Origin: Marinobacter profundi | GTDB lineage: Bacteria > Pseudomonadota > Gammaproteobacteria > Pseudomonadales > Oleiphilaceae | NCBI RefSeq assembly: GCF_002744715.1 | Contig: NZ_KZ319373.1 | Coordinates: 62,001 to 126,000, forward strand | Length of the DNA: 64,000 nucleotides | Direction of reading: 5' to 3' | In this document: positions 9,137 through 18,015 of the stretch, one piece after another | Layout: the number at the start of each line of letters is the position of its first letter | Numbering within the stretch: the first letter of the stretch is position 1 | Program-made: the position numbers and the translations under genes | The notes under the pieces: model-generated | The model's database searches: none | What the model saw: the letters and a program-made list of their open reading frames with translations, nothing else | What the model was told of the DNA's origin: nothing

Positions 9137-10227
9137 AAGTTGACAAGATTTGACATCCTGGCCTCTTCAGCGCTTGTGCCGTCGTCCTCGAGTCCCAGGT
9201 CGAGCGGGGTCTTGCCGTCCCGGCCGGGGATTTCCCGCACCAGTCTTGGGACCAGGAATCCTGGCAGGCGAGCCTGCAGTTCCCGTGCCAGAGCCCGCGC
9301 GCGCTGGTCACTGACATCGAAGTGATGGGCGCCCGCTACCGGGTCGAAGGCATGAAGATAGTAGGGCAGGACGCCGGCGGCAAACAGGGTTTCACTCAGG
9401 GTCGCCAACAGGGCGGCGTCATCGTTCACCCCCTGGAGCAAAACGCTCTGGTTCAGCAGCGTAACCCCGGCTGCCCGCAATCGGGCCAGGGCAGTCCGTA
9501 CCTCATCGTCAATTTCCGCCGGGTGATTGACGTGCAGGACCATAACCACCTGCAGTCGGCTCTGCCGGATCCACGCCAGCAGGCTGTCGCATACCCGCTG
9601 GGGAATGACCACTGGCAGCCGCGAGTGGATTCTCACCCGTTGCAGGCTGGCAATGCCGGACAGCTCCGCCATCCAGCGCGCCAGCAGGCGGTCACTCACC
9701 GCCAGCGGGTCGCCGCCGCTGAAGATGACTTCGTTGATCTCGGGGGCGGCCCGCAGCACGGCCAGCGCACGTTCCCGTTCCTCGGGGGCCAGGCGATGCT
9801 CGCCGTAGGGGAAGTGCCGCCGGAAGCAGTAACGGCAGTTGATGGCGCACTGGCCGGTAATCATCAGCAGCGCCCGGCTGCGGTATTTCCGGATCAGTCC
9901 GGTGGCGGGGGTTGCCGCCAGTTCGTCCAGCGGATCACGGACATAGCCCGGTACCTGCTCCTGTTCCTGGTGCAGCGGTAACACCTGGCGTAACAACGGG
10001 TCGTCCGGGTCACCGTGGCGGATCCGTGCCAGCCAGGGCCCGGGTACCCGCACCGGAAACAGGCGGTGGCCGGCGGTCGCGCCACCCAGCCAGCGCGCCG
10101 GATCAAGACCGAGTCCGGCCAGCAGCGCTTCCGGAGTGGTCACCGAGTCCGATAGCAGTTGTTGCCAGGTGCGGTTGTCGTTATTGGCAAGGCGGGCTTC
10201 TATACGGGCAGGAGTTCGCTGTATCAT
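9133..10227 (-). CDS. epmB: EF-P beta-lysylation enzyme, lysine 2,3-aminomutase family
   Basis: It is a radical-SAM, PLP-dependent enzyme that turns L-alpha-lysine into (R)-beta-lysine, the donor used by EpmA to modify elongation factor P. It has 364 residues. The radical-SAM cluster is CAINCRYC (Cys127, Cys131, Cys134), followed by FRRHFPYGE, which is typical of the KamA/EpmB family. I chose the ATG at 10227 because GAAGGT sits 4 bases upstream. An in-frame ATG at 10242 has no binding site. The gene is divergent from efp across 45 bases, so both promoters must lie in that short gap, where TATAAC (10244-10249) could be the -10 of efp. Confidence 0.94.
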   Translation of the reverse strand: MIQRTPARIEARLANNDNRTWQQLLSDSVTTPEALLAGLGLDPARWLGGATAGHRLFPVRVPGPWLARIRHGDPDDPLLRQVLPLHQEQEQVPGYVRDPLDELAATPATGLIRKYRSRALLMITGQCAINCRYCFRRHFPYGEHRLAPEERERALAVLRAAPEINEVIFSGGDPLAVSDRLLARWMAELSGIASLQRVRIHSRLPVVIPQRVCDSLLAWIRQSRLQVVMVLHVNHPAEIDDEVRTALARLRAAGVTLLNQSVLLQGVNDDAALLATLSETLFAAGVLPYYLHAFDPVAGAHHFDVSDQRARALARELQARLPGFLVPRLVREIPGRDGKTPLDLGLEDDGTSAEEARMSNLVNL

Positions 10228-10272
10228 AGCGACCTTCGACATTTATAACGCATCTTTTCAGGTGGTAATTTC

Positions 10273-10848
10273 ATGGCTTCATATTCTACCAACGAATTCC
10301 GCAGCGGTCTTAAGGTTTTGCTTGACGGAGATCCCTGCGTCATCCTGGAAAACGAATTCGTGAAGCCCGGTAAAGGGCAGGCGTTCAACCGGGTCAGGCT
10401 GCGTAACCTGATGAGTAACCGGGTCTGGGAGCGGACATTCAAGTCCGGCGAATCCCTCGAAGCTGCGGATGTGATGGACCAGGACATGGAGTACCTGTAC
10501 ACCGACGGTGAATTCTGGCATTTCATGCTGACGGATGGTTCCTTCGAGCAGTATGCGGCCGATGCCAAGGCTGTTGGCGATGCGGTCAAGTGGCTGAAAG
10601 AGCAGGACGTTTATACTGTCACCCTGTACAACGGCGCACCGCTGTCGGTCACTCCGCCCAACTTCGTCGAGCTGGAAGTGGTAGACACCGATCCCGGTAT
10701 GAAAGGCGACACTGCCCAGGGTGGCTCCAAGCCGGCAACCCTGTCCACCGGTGCTGTGGTCAGCGTGCCATTGTTTATCACCATTGGCGAAGTGCTTAAG
10801 GTAGATACCCGGTCCGGCGAGTACGTCAGCCGGGTCAAGAGCTCCTGA
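10273..10848 (+). CDS. efp: Elongation factor P
   Basis: This 191-residue ribosome-binding factor rescues ribosomes stalled on polyproline. It has three beta-barrel domains in the standard length. The modification site is Lys34 in PGKGQAF, at the same position as E. coli Lys34, so it is of the lysine type rather than the arginine type rhamnosylated by EarP. This agrees with the adjacent epmA and epmB. AGGTGG precedes the ATG. It is followed 13 bases later by epmA, and the two form an operon. Confidence 0.98.
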   Translation: MASYSTNEFRSGLKVLLDGDPCVILENEFVKPGKGQAFNRVRLRNLMSNRVWERTFKSGESLEAADVMDQDMEYLYTDGEFWHFMLTDGSFEQYAADAKAVGDAVKWLKEQDVYTVTLYNGAPLSVTPPNFVELEVVDTDPGMKGDTAQGGSKPATLSTGAVVSVPLFITIGEVLKVDTRSGEYVSRVKSS

Positions 10849-10861
10849 TCTGACGCCGGCC

Positions 10862-11842
10862 ATGACCGATGTCGCTGCCTGGCGGCCGACCGCCAGCCGG
10901 GAGGCGCTTGAAAGCCGTGCACGCCAGCTTGCCTGGGTGCGCGGCTTTTTTGCACAGCGGGGCGTGCTGGAGGTGGAAACGCCGGTGCTCGGCCACCACG
11001 GTGCCTCCGACCTCAACATCGACAGCGTGCGTGCCTGCGTGTTGCCGGTAGCCGCGGCCCCGGCGACCACGGCCTGGTTGCAAACCTCTCCTGAGTATCA
11101 CATGAAGCGGCTGCTGGCTGCCGGTTCCGGCCCCATCTTTCAGGTGGCCCGGGTGTTTCGGGACGGCGAGCGGGGTAACCGGCACAATCCGGAATTCTCC
11201 CTGCTGGAGTGGTATCGTCCGGATTTCGATGACCGCGACCTGATGGACGAAGTAGCACGGCTGGTGTCCGGCTGGCTGGAGTGCGAGTGGCCGGAGATCC
11301 ACAGCTATCGTGACGTGATGCGGCGGTATGCCGGTATCGATCCGTTTGCGGCCACCGACCGGGAGATTGCCCGTCGCTGCGAAGAGTGGCTGGATCCGGC
11401 AGAGTTTCCGGGCATGGCGCGTGACGGCTATCTGGACCTGTTAATGAGTTACTGCGTGGAGCCTGCCTTGCGGCGCTCCGGTCCGACGTTCATCACCCAT
11501 TACCCGGCCAGTCAGGCGGCGCTGGCGCGGGTCTCGACCGATGGCGACGGCTATCCCGTCGCGCACCGCTTTGAACTCTATGTCAACGGGATCGAGTTGT
11601 GTAACGGCTACTGGGAACTGACTGACCCGGACGAGCAGGCGCGGCGTTTTGCAGCGGATAATGCAGCCCGCAAGCGGGCCGGAAAGGTGGAGATGCCTGC
11701 AGACCAGAACCTGTTGGCAGCCCTGGCCGCCGGCATGCCGTGCTGCGCCGGCGTGGCGCTGGGGCTGGATCGCCTGCTGATGCTCAAGTTGGGTACCCGG
11801 GATATCGCCGATGTACTCGCCTTTCCGTTCGAGCGGGCCTGA
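10862..11842 (+). CDS. epmA: EF-P--(R)-beta-lysine ligase
   Basis: This 326-residue paralogue of the lysyl-tRNA synthetase catalytic core lacks the N-terminal anticodon-binding domain. It attaches beta-lysine to Lys34 of EF-P. The class II motif 2 is visible as RVFRDGERG with HNPEFSLLEWY, and motif 3 as GVALGLDRLLML near the C-terminus. It lies directly after efp. Whether the third enzyme EpmC is encoded elsewhere cannot be seen here. Confidence 0.96.
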   Translation: MTDVAAWRPTASREALESRARQLAWVRGFFAQRGVLEVETPVLGHHGASDLNIDSVRACVLPVAAAPATTAWLQTSPEYHMKRLLAAGSGPIFQVARVFRDGERGNRHNPEFSLLEWYRPDFDDRDLMDEVARLVSGWLECEWPEIHSYRDVMRRYAGIDPFAATDREIARRCEEWLDPAEFPGMARDGYLDLLMSYCVEPALRRSGPTFITHYPASQAALARVSTDGDGYPVAHRFELYVNGIELCNGYWELTDPDEQARRFAADNAARKRAGKVEMPADQNLLAALAAGMPCCAGVALGLDRLLMLKLGTRDIADVLAFPFERA

Positions 11843-11860
11843 CCGATCGGGGTTGTGCGA

Positions 11861-11885
11861 ATGCCGGCCTCGACCGTGCCGGCAT
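11861..11885. terminator. Hairpin between convergent epmA and psd
   Basis: ATGCCGGC and GCCGGCAT form a perfect 8-bp stem with a 9-base loop in the 51-base gap between the two stop codons. No T-run. Confidence 0.4.
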
Positions 11886-11893
11886 AAGGCAAC

Positions 11894-12754
11894 TCAGCCC
11901 GCTTTGCGGCCGAATGCCTCGCCCATGCGTACGGTCTTGCCGGGCTTCTGGTCTTCGTTCCAGCTAACCACACCCTTCGGCATGACCAGGACAACGGTGG
12001 AGCCGAGGCGGAAGCGCCCCATTTCCTCACCCTTGGCAAACCGGATGGCATCGGCGCCACTGTCGTAGCGGGTCGAGGTGACCAGGCCGGTGCCCGGTGC
12101 CACAATGCCGGCCCAGGTGGTTTCCACGCTGCCAACAATCATCGCGCCAACCAGCACCAGCGCCATGGGGCCGAATTCGGTGTCGAAAATCGCTGCCACC
12201 CGCTCGTTGCGGGCAAACAGGTCCGGCACATTTTCCGCAGTCGCGGGATTCACTGAAAACAGTTTGCCGGGGATATACACCATCTCCCGCAGGGTGCCGG
12301 CCAGCGGCATATGGATGCGGTGATAGTCCTTGGGCGACAGATAAATAGTGGCAAACTCCCCCTCGGCAAAATCCTCCGCCCGCTGGTGGTCGCCGCCAAG
12401 CAGTTCCACCAGGCTGAATGACTGGCCCTTGGCCTGGAATACCCGGTCATGGGTCACGGTGCCGAGCTGGCTGATTGCGCCATCTACCGGACTGACCAGC
12501 ACTGCAGCATCGGGATCCACCGGGCGCAGGCCGGGCTTGAGCGCACGGGTAAAGAAAGCGTTGAAGCTGCTGTAGGCGGCCGGATCAGACTCCAGGGCTT
12601 CGCTCATATTTACCCCGTAACGACCAATGAACCAGCGGATCACCCGTTGCAGCATCGCCGGCGAACGGTCACTGTCAGCCAGGCGACCCGCCAGCCGGGA
12701 CACCGTGAGCTGGGGTGTCAGGTACTGGCTCATTACAAACAGCTTGTCGAACAT
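11894..12754 (-). CDS. psd: Phosphatidylserine decarboxylase proenzyme
   Basis: It makes phosphatidylethanolamine from phosphatidylserine at the inner membrane. The 286-residue precursor cleaves itself at the LGST motif (250-253), so Ser252 becomes the pyruvoyl group of the small alpha chain. DGAISQLG, HRIHMPLAG and VGAMIVGSV are family-conserved stretches. The frame is open upstream to 12829, but the ATG at 12754 gives the family N-terminus (MFDKLFVMSQYLTPQ) and has AGGATCC in front. In Pseudomonas, rhdA and motAB lie between psd and rsgA; here only 109 bases separate them. Confidence 0.96.
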   Translation of the reverse strand: MFDKLFVMSQYLTPQLTVSRLAGRLADSDRSPAMLQRVIRWFIGRYGVNMSEALESDPAAYSSFNAFFTRALKPGLRPVDPDAAVLVSPVDGAISQLGTVTHDRVFQAKGQSFSLVELLGGDHQRAEDFAEGEFATIYLSPKDYHRIHMPLAGTLREMVYIPGKLFSVNPATAENVPDLFARNERVAAIFDTEFGPMALVLVGAMIVGSVETTWAGIVAPGTGLVTSTRYDSGADAIRFAKGEEMGRFRLGSTVVLVMPKGVVSWNEDQKPGKTVRMGEAFGRKAG

Positions 12755-12863
12755 TACAAAGGATCCTGTGGACTCAAAGGCGGGCATTCTAGCAAAACGG
12801 CGGCGGTGTGGAGAATTGAAATGATCCACTACGCGGGCAACTGGCCTGAGGTGCGGTATTTCG

Positions 12864-13919
12864 TCACCCAGGCCCCAGCCCGCGGGCCTGCTGCTCGGTC
12901 ATATCCTGCAGGATACGGTGAAAGCTGTGCAGTCGCTCGGCGCTGATCCGGCCTTCCTGCTCGGCTTTTTCCAGTGCGCAACCGGGGTCGCCCAGATGGC
13001 GGCAGTTACGGAATTTGCAGTGCCCGATCAGGTCGCGAATCTCGCGAAAGCCGTATTCGATCTCCCTCGCCGTCATATGCCACAAGCCGAACTCCCGGAT
13101 ACCCGGTGAGTCGATCAGGTCGCCGCCCCAGTCGAGGTGGAACAGCTTGGCGGTGGTGGTGGTATGGGTGCCCTTGCCGGTACTTTCCGACAATGCGCCG
13201 ACCTTGAGGGACTCATGGGGCAGCAGGGTCTGGATGATGGAAGACTTGCCTACCCCCGACTGTCCGACAAAGACGCTGGTGCGACCACGTACCAGATCCT
13301 GGACCTCGCTGGCCGGTTCGCTGCCGGAGGCTTTGGCAGAGGTGCGCACCACCAGGTAGCCCAGGTTCTCATAGCGCTGTAGCAGGTCGTCGATCAGGGG
13401 TTGGTTGTATTCATTGATCAGGTCGGTCTTGTTCAGCAGCAGCACGGCCGGAATGCCGGTGTTTTCAGCGGCAACCAGGTAGCGGTCAATCAGGTTGTCG
13501 TGGGGTTCCGGTTCCGGCGCGATCACCAGGATGATGTGGTCGATGTTGGCCGCCACCGGCTTGAGCTGACCGAAGTTGTCGGGTCGCTGCAGCAGCGACA
13601 TGCGCTCGGAGCGGGCCACGATTACCCCGGTTTCGCCGGAACCCGGCCGCCAGATGACCCGGTCTCCGGTGACCAGGCTGTCGATGTTGGCCCGCACAAA
13701 ACAGCGCACAACCCGGCCCTTGCGTTCGCCCTCCAGCGCTTCGACGTCCAGTTGCTGGCCAAAGTGAGCGATGACTAACCCTGCCTGCTCGTCCCCTAGG
13801 TCTCCGGCTTCCAGTTGTTCGTCAATTTTCCGCTCCTTGCGGGCCGCCCGGGCCGCCCGTTCGTCCTGGATCTTGCGGATGCGAAACTGTTGCTGTTTGT
13901 TCAGTCGCCGTTTTGCCAT
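12864..13919 (-). CDS. rsgA: Ribosome small subunit-dependent GTPase A
   Basis: This circularly permuted GTPase acts late in 30S ribosome assembly. It has 351 residues. A basic N-terminal tail (MAKRRLNKQQQFRIRK) is followed by an OB fold. The G motifs are in permuted order: NKTD (163-166) before the P-loop GQSGVGKS (219-226) and DSPG. The C-terminal zinc site has CKFRNCRHLGDPGC. The long basic extension is normal for this group. Confidence 0.97.
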   Translation of the reverse strand: MAKRRLNKQQQFRIRKIQDERAARAARKERKIDEQLEAGDLGDEQAGLVIAHFGQQLDVEALEGERKGRVVRCFVRANIDSLVTGDRVIWRPGSGETGVIVARSERMSLLQRPDNFGQLKPVAANIDHIILVIAPEPEPHDNLIDRYLVAAENTGIPAVLLLNKTDLINEYNQPLIDDLLQRYENLGYLVVRTSAKASGSEPASEVQDLVRGRTSVFVGQSGVGKSSIIQTLLPHESLKVGALSESTGKGTHTTTTAKLFHLDWGGDLIDSPGIREFGLWHMTAREIEYGFREIRDLIGHCKFRNCRHLGDPGCALEKAEQEGRISAERLHSFHRILQDMTEQQARGLGPG

Positions 13920-14037
13920 AGAGGTCTGCAGTGATTCCTGATGTCAGCTTGCGTATTGGTGTGACATCATACCCTAACCGTTTAACTGCAGCTTGCTTTT
14001 GGTACGCTCTGGCGGGCTGCACAGAAATTCGCAGGGT

Positions 14038-14142
14038 GGCTGCAGGATGCGTTTCCCGGGGCTGTCGGAGGCCATGGATGGCCGGAGCTCAAGCGCACAT
14101 GGATGTGCTTGTAGCGTGCCCCGGGAAACGCATCCTGCAGCC
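14038..14142 (+). repeat. Structured element with variable inverted-repeat arms, copy 1
   Basis: A perfect 24-bp inverted repeat (14038-14061 and 14119-14142; the arm begins GGCTGCAGGATGCG) encloses a 57-base core (14062-14118). The core has two hairpins with the same loop: GGCC-ATGGAT-GGCC (14070-14083) and GCAC-ATGGAT-GTGC (14095-14108), joined by GGAGCTCAAGC. The whole can fold as a long stem ending in a three-way junction. The core closely matches the reverse strand of 55676-55733, while the arms do not. It lies in the 258-base gap between the divergent rsgA and orn starts. I do not recognise a named family. Confidence 0.85.
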
Positions 14143-14177
14143 GCCCACCGCCAAATTTGAAAAGCCTGGAGAAAAAC

Positions 14178-14720
14178 ATGGCAGACGCCAGCCGCCTGGT
14201 CTGGATTGACCTGGAAATGACCGGTCTCGATCCGGATAAAGAACGCATTATCGAAATGGCCACCATCGTCACCGATGCCGAGCTCAATATTATTGCGGAG
14301 GGGCCGGTTATTGCCATTCATCAGCCGGACAGCCTGCTGGACGCGATGGACGAATGGTGTACCCGCACCCATGGCGAGAGCGGGCTGACCCGGCGGGTCA
14401 AAGACAGCAAGGTTACCGAGGCCGAAGCCGAGCAGCAGACCCTGGCGTTCCTGCAGCAGCATGTCGAGCCCGGGCAGTCGCCGCTGTGCGGTAACAGCAT
14501 CGGCCAGGACCGCCGCTTTCTGGTGAAGTACATGCCAGCGCTGGAAGGCTTCTTCCATTACCGCAACCTGGATGTCAGTACGGTTAAGGAGCTGGCCCGG
14601 CGCTGGCGGCCGGACGTGCTGGCGGGGGTCAGGAAAAAGGGCTCACATCTGGCGCTGGATGACATTCGCGATTCCATCGCCGAGTTACAGCACTATCGCG
14701 AGCACTTCTTCCGGTTATAA
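14178..14720 (+). CDS. orn: Oligoribonuclease
   Basis: This 180-residue DEDDh 3'-5' exonuclease degrades di- and short oligoribonucleotides, including pGpG left from c-di-GMP breakdown. The first acidic motif is IDLEMTGLD (Asp11, Glu13); the later motif [10 protein letters not shown] and the HLALDDI stretch are also present. The frame is open to 14157, but the ATG at 14178 gives the family start and follows CTGGAG. The last 6 bases overlap the convergent queG. The variable-arm palindrome lies just upstream, so it may fall in the orn leader. Confidence 0.97.
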   Translation: MADASRLVWIDLEMTGLDPDKERIIEMATIVTDAELNIIAEGPVIAIHQPDSLLDAMDEWCTRTHGESGLTRRVKDSKVTEAEAEQQTLAFLQQHVEPGQSPLCGNSIGQDRRFLVKYMPALEGFFHYRNLDVSTVKELARRWRPDVLAGVRKKGSHLALDDIRDSIAELQHYREHFFRL

Positions 14721-15779
14721 GCCGTGGCGGGCAAGCGCCCATTGGACGTGCTCCCGCACCATTTCAGACGGGAAGTCGGCCCGCTGCTTGAGTGCCTCAA
14801 TCACCGGAATGATGGAAGGGGCATTGCCCAGGCCGACCGCCAGGTTGCGCAGCCAGCCTTCGTAGCCGGTGCGGCGGATGGCTGAGCCTTCCGTGCGTTT
14901 AAGGAAGGTAGCCTCGGACCACAGGAACAACTCTGCCAGCTCGCTGTTGTCCAGGCCATGGCGGGGCTGGAAGTCCGCTTCGGCCGTGGGCTTGCTGAAG
15001 CGGTTCCACGGGCACACCAGCTGGCAGTCGTCACAGCCGAACACCCGGTTGCCCATCAGCGGCCGCAATTCTTCCGGGATGCTGCCCTTCAGCTCGATGG
15101 TCAGGTAACTGATGCAGCGTCGCGCATCCAGCACCCGGGGGCCGGCAAAGGCGTTGGTCGGGCAGAGGTCGAGGCAGGCGCTGCAGCGGCCGCAATGGTC
15201 ATTGTCGTAGGGCTCGCTCAGGGGTAGTGGCGCGCTGGTGAAAATCTCCCCGAGAAAGAAAAACGAGCCGGCCTTGCGGGTCAGCAGCATGGTGTTCTTG
15301 CCAATCCAGCCCAGCCCGGCCCGCTGGGCGAGCCCTCTTTCCAGGACTGGCGCACTGTCCACGAACGCCCGGTAGTCGTACCCGGATACCGCGTCGTCGA
15401 TCTGTCGGGCAAGGCTGGCAAGGCGCTTGCGCATCAGCTTGTGATAGTCCCGCCCCAGGGTATAGCGTGAGATGTAGGCTTTTTGCGGGTCGGTCAGGGT
15501 GTCCCGGGGCCGGTCGGGGGAGGGCAGGTAGTCCATCCGTACACTGATGACCCGGGCCGTCCCGGGTACCAGTGATTCCGGGGTGTAGCGCTTGTCGCCA
15601 TGATCCGCCATGTAGGACATTTCACCGTGGAAGCCGTTGGCCAGCCATGCCTGCAGGCGGTCCGCGTAGGGCCCGGTGTCCGGCAGGGTGATGCCGGTGT
15701 CGCTGAAACCCAGCTCCAGGGCCCATTGGTGGATCTGTTCGGGAAGATTGGTTAGCTGGTCGTCGTCGGGTCTGGTCAT
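14715..15779 (-). CDS. queG: Epoxyqueuosine reductase
   Basis: It reduces epoxyqueuosine to queuosine in tRNA wobble position 34, using cobalamin and two [4Fe-4S] clusters. It has 354 residues. The ferredoxin-like motifs are [12 protein letters not shown] (Cys196, 199, 202, 206) and [11 protein letters not shown] (Cys249, 252, 256), with Cys222 between them. Asp141 in FVDSAP fits the catalytic acid. A C-terminal HEAT-like part reads [15 protein letters not shown]. Convergent with orn. Confidence 0.96.
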   Translation of the reverse strand: MTRPDDDQLTNLPEQIHQWALELGFSDTGITLPDTGPYADRLQAWLANGFHGEMSYMADHGDKRYTPESLVPGTARVISVRMDYLPSPDRPRDTLTDPQKAYISRYTLGRDYHKLMRKRLASLARQIDDAVSGYDYRAFVDSAPVLERGLAQRAGLGWIGKNTMLLTRKAGSFFFLGEIFTSAPLPLSEPYDNDHCGRCSACLDLCPTNAFAGPRVLDARRCISYLTIELKGSIPEELRPLMGNRVFGCDDCQLVCPWNRFSKPTAEADFQPRHGLDNSELAELFLWSEATFLKRTEGSAIRRTGYEGWLRNLAVGLGNAPSIIPVIEALKQRADFPSEMVREHVQWALARHGL

Positions 15780-15898
15780 GGTGCAAACTAAGGCAAGTTT
15801 AATTTGATTAAGTTATGACCTTTTTTCTGCTTTTGCTATGCTTTACAGAGATCTGGACATAATTTTTAAACTGAATTCTGTAGCGGGGCTACCACTGC

Positions 15899-17464
15899 AT
15901 GCTGGGTTCTGGTGTTTACAGCTTACCAGAGTTGCTCTACACAGCCGATGCTGTGCGGGCGGTGGATCGCTATGTCATTGAGCAAGTGGGGGTTCCCGGC
16001 TTCGATCTGATGCAACGGGCCGCCAGTGCGGCGTTTCGGCAGCTGGTGAGGGTCTGGCCTGAGCCCGGTTTGTTGCTGGTGCTTTGTGGTGCCGGTAACA
16101 ACGGTGGCGACGGTTACCTGGTGGCGGCCAATGCCCGCCGCCACGGTATGAAAGTGGACTGTGTGGCGGTTTCGGATCCGGACCGGTTACAGGGGGATGC
16201 CCGCGCGGCCTATCAGAAGGCGATCGCTGACGGCGTCATGGTGCAGCGCTGGAGCGACCTTGACGAGGTGGCCCGGGATGCGGTTTTTGCCCGTTGTGGC
16301 CTGGTGGTCGACGCCATGCTCGGAACAGGTACCAGTGGCGCGCCAAGGGCCCCGTTTGATGAGCTGATTCGCCGCTGTAACCTGGCTGGCCAACCGGTGC
16401 TGGCGATCGATCTGCCCTCCGGGCTGGATGCCACCACCGGAGTTGCGCCGGGAGCGGTGGTGCGGGCGTCCGTCACCGTAACGTTTATTGCCCTGAAAGC
16501 CGGTCTGTTTACCGGGCAGGGTGCGGAATATTGCGGCGCCGTGGTCTTCGAGGCGCTGGATACGGAGGACCAGATCGGTCGCAGTGGCCAGCAACCGGTC
16601 GCTCGCCGGCTGGACTGGGCCAGTGTTCAGGCAGGCCTGCCACGGCGGTCGGCAACTGCCCACAAGGGCCGCTTTGGTCATGTACTGATTGTCGCCGGAG
16701 ACCGCGGCTACGGTGGTGCCGGGCTGCTGGCTGCCGAGGCTGCTGCGCGCTCCGGCGCCGGTTTGGTGACCCTGGCCACCCGCCCGGAGCATGTCACGGC
16801 GGCACTGGTCCGCTGTCCCTCGGTGATGGTGCAGGGGCTGATTCATGGCTCTGAGCTGGCGCCCTTGCTGAACAAGGCCTCGGTCGTGGTTTGTGGGCCG
16901 GGCATTGGTCAGGGGGCCTGGGGGCAGCAGATGCTCCAGCAGGTACTGGCCAGCGGCAAGCCCCAGGTGCTGGATGCCGATGCCCTGAACCTGATGGCGC
17001 GGCGGGTTCCGGTGCGTGCCACGGATCACCTGTTGACGCCTCATCCCGGAGAGGCTGCACGGTTGCTGGACGTCAGTGTGGCGGATATCGAGGCGGATCG
17101 GCTGGGCTCGGTTCAGGCGCTGGCCCGGCGTTTTGGCGGTACGGTGCTGCTGAAAGGTGCCGGGACGGTGATTGCCACCGAGGGCGCGTTACCCATCATC
17201 ATCAGTGGTAGCAATCCGGGCATGGCAACGGGCGGGATGGGTGATGTGCTCAGCGGGCTCGCCGGCAGCCTGCTGGCGCAGCTGGGCGACGCTCCGGAGG
17301 CGGCTGCCATGGCGGCTGCACTGCATCTGGCGGCGGCCTGCCAGGCCTCGCAACAGCAGGGGTACATGGGGCTGTTGCCAACGGACATGATCAAGACAAT
17401 ACCTTCCCTGCTCGCTGCAGCGGAAGTGGCGGGTGCAGAGTGCGACCCGGGAGCCGGAGAGTGA
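15899..17464 (+). CDS. nnr: Bifunctional NAD(P)H-hydrate epimerase / ADP-dependent dehydratase
   Basis: It repairs damaged hydrated NAD(P)H. The N-terminal YjeF epimerase domain (about 1-215) carries GAGNNGGDGYLVA. The C-terminal ribokinase-like dehydratase domain (about 245-510) begins AHKGRFGHVLIVAGD and ends with NPGMATGGMGDVLSG, the nucleotide-binding signature. At 521 residues it is the usual fused form. The ATG at 15899 has only a weak binding site. An AT-rich 119-base gap upstream probably holds the promoter. tsaE follows within 6 bases. Confidence 0.95.
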   Translation: MLGSGVYSLPELLYTADAVRAVDRYVIEQVGVPGFDLMQRAASAAFRQLVRVWPEPGLLLVLCGAGNNGGDGYLVAANARRHGMKVDCVAVSDPDRLQGDARAAYQKAIADGVMVQRWSDLDEVARDAVFARCGLVVDAMLGTGTSGAPRAPFDELIRRCNLAGQPVLAIDLPSGLDATTGVAPGAVVRASVTVTFIALKAGLFTGQGAEYCGAVVFEALDTEDQIGRSGQQPVARRLDWASVQAGLPRRSATAHKGRFGHVLIVAGDRGYGGAGLLAAEAAARSGAGLVTLATRPEHVTAALVRCPSVMVQGLIHGSELAPLLNKASVVVCGPGIGQGAWGQQMLQQVLASGKPQVLDADALNLMARRVPVRATDHLLTPHPGEAARLLDVSVADIEADRLGSVQALARRFGGTVLLKGAGTVIATEGALPIIISGSNPGMATGGMGDVLSGLAGSLLAQLGDAPEAAAMAAALHLAAACQASQQQGYMGLLPTDMIKTIPSLLAAAEVAGAECDPGAGE

Positions 17465-17469
17465 CAATT

Positions 17470-17970
17470 ATGGCGGAACAGGCAATGGAGCTTGAGCTGG
17501 CAGACGAGGCGGCTACGGTTGCCCTGGGTGGACGGCTGGCCCGGGCGGTCATTGCCAGCGGTCAGGGCCTGACACTGTTTCTTGAGGGTAACCTGGGGAT
17601 GGGCAAAACCACCCTGAGTCGCGGATTCATGCGGGGATTGGGGCATCAGGGGGCGGTCAAGAGCCCCACCTATACCCTGGTTGAGCCTTACGAACACCTG
17701 CAGCCGCCCACGTTTCATTTTGATCTTTATCGACTGGGCGATCCGGAAGAGCTTGAGTACATGGGGATCCGGGATTATTTCAGCGGTGCTGCGGTCTGTC
17801 TGATCGAGTGGGCAGAACGGGGTGCCGGTATTCTGCCGCCGGCGGACCTGGTGGTTCGCCTGCAGCGCCAGGGGCGCGGCCGGAAGGCAATGTTGCTGGC
17901 GGGGTCCGCCGCGGGTCAGCGGGTGCTGGACTTGCTGGCGTCTGCAGCAGCGCCGGACAGCGCTGGCTGA
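17470..17970 (+). CDS. tsaE: tRNA threonylcarbamoyladenosine biosynthesis ATPase
   Basis: This 166-residue P-loop ATPase works with TsaB, TsaC and TsaD to make t6A37 in tRNA. The Walker A motif is GNLGMGKT (40-47), followed by KSPTYTLVEPY and LIEWAERG, both typical of the family. The ATG at 17470 has GGAGAG 8 bases upstream. A GTG at 17461, overlapping the nnr stop, would add three residues and cannot be excluded. The tight link to nnr implies one transcript. Confidence 0.95.
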   Translation: MAEQAMELELADEAATVALGGRLARAVIASGQGLTLFLEGNLGMGKTTLSRGFMRGLGHQGAVKSPTYTLVEPYEHLQPPTFHFDLYRLGDPEELEYMGIRDYFSGAAVCLIEWAERGAGILPPADLVVRLQRQGRGRKAMLLAGSAAGQRVLDLLASAAAPDSAG

Positions 17971-18015
17971 GCCCCGGGGCGGCAGTCAGGAGACACGATT
18001 GAGCGGGTATATGAG

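Noticed and set aside
12449..12946. Plus-strand frame over the psd/rsgA junction
   Set aside because: Antisense to psd and rsgA, without motif or credible start.
14038..14142. Integron attC site or simple terminator
   Set aside because: No integrase or cassette genes, no attC consensus ends, and no T-run after the stem; the conserved core recurs without the arms.
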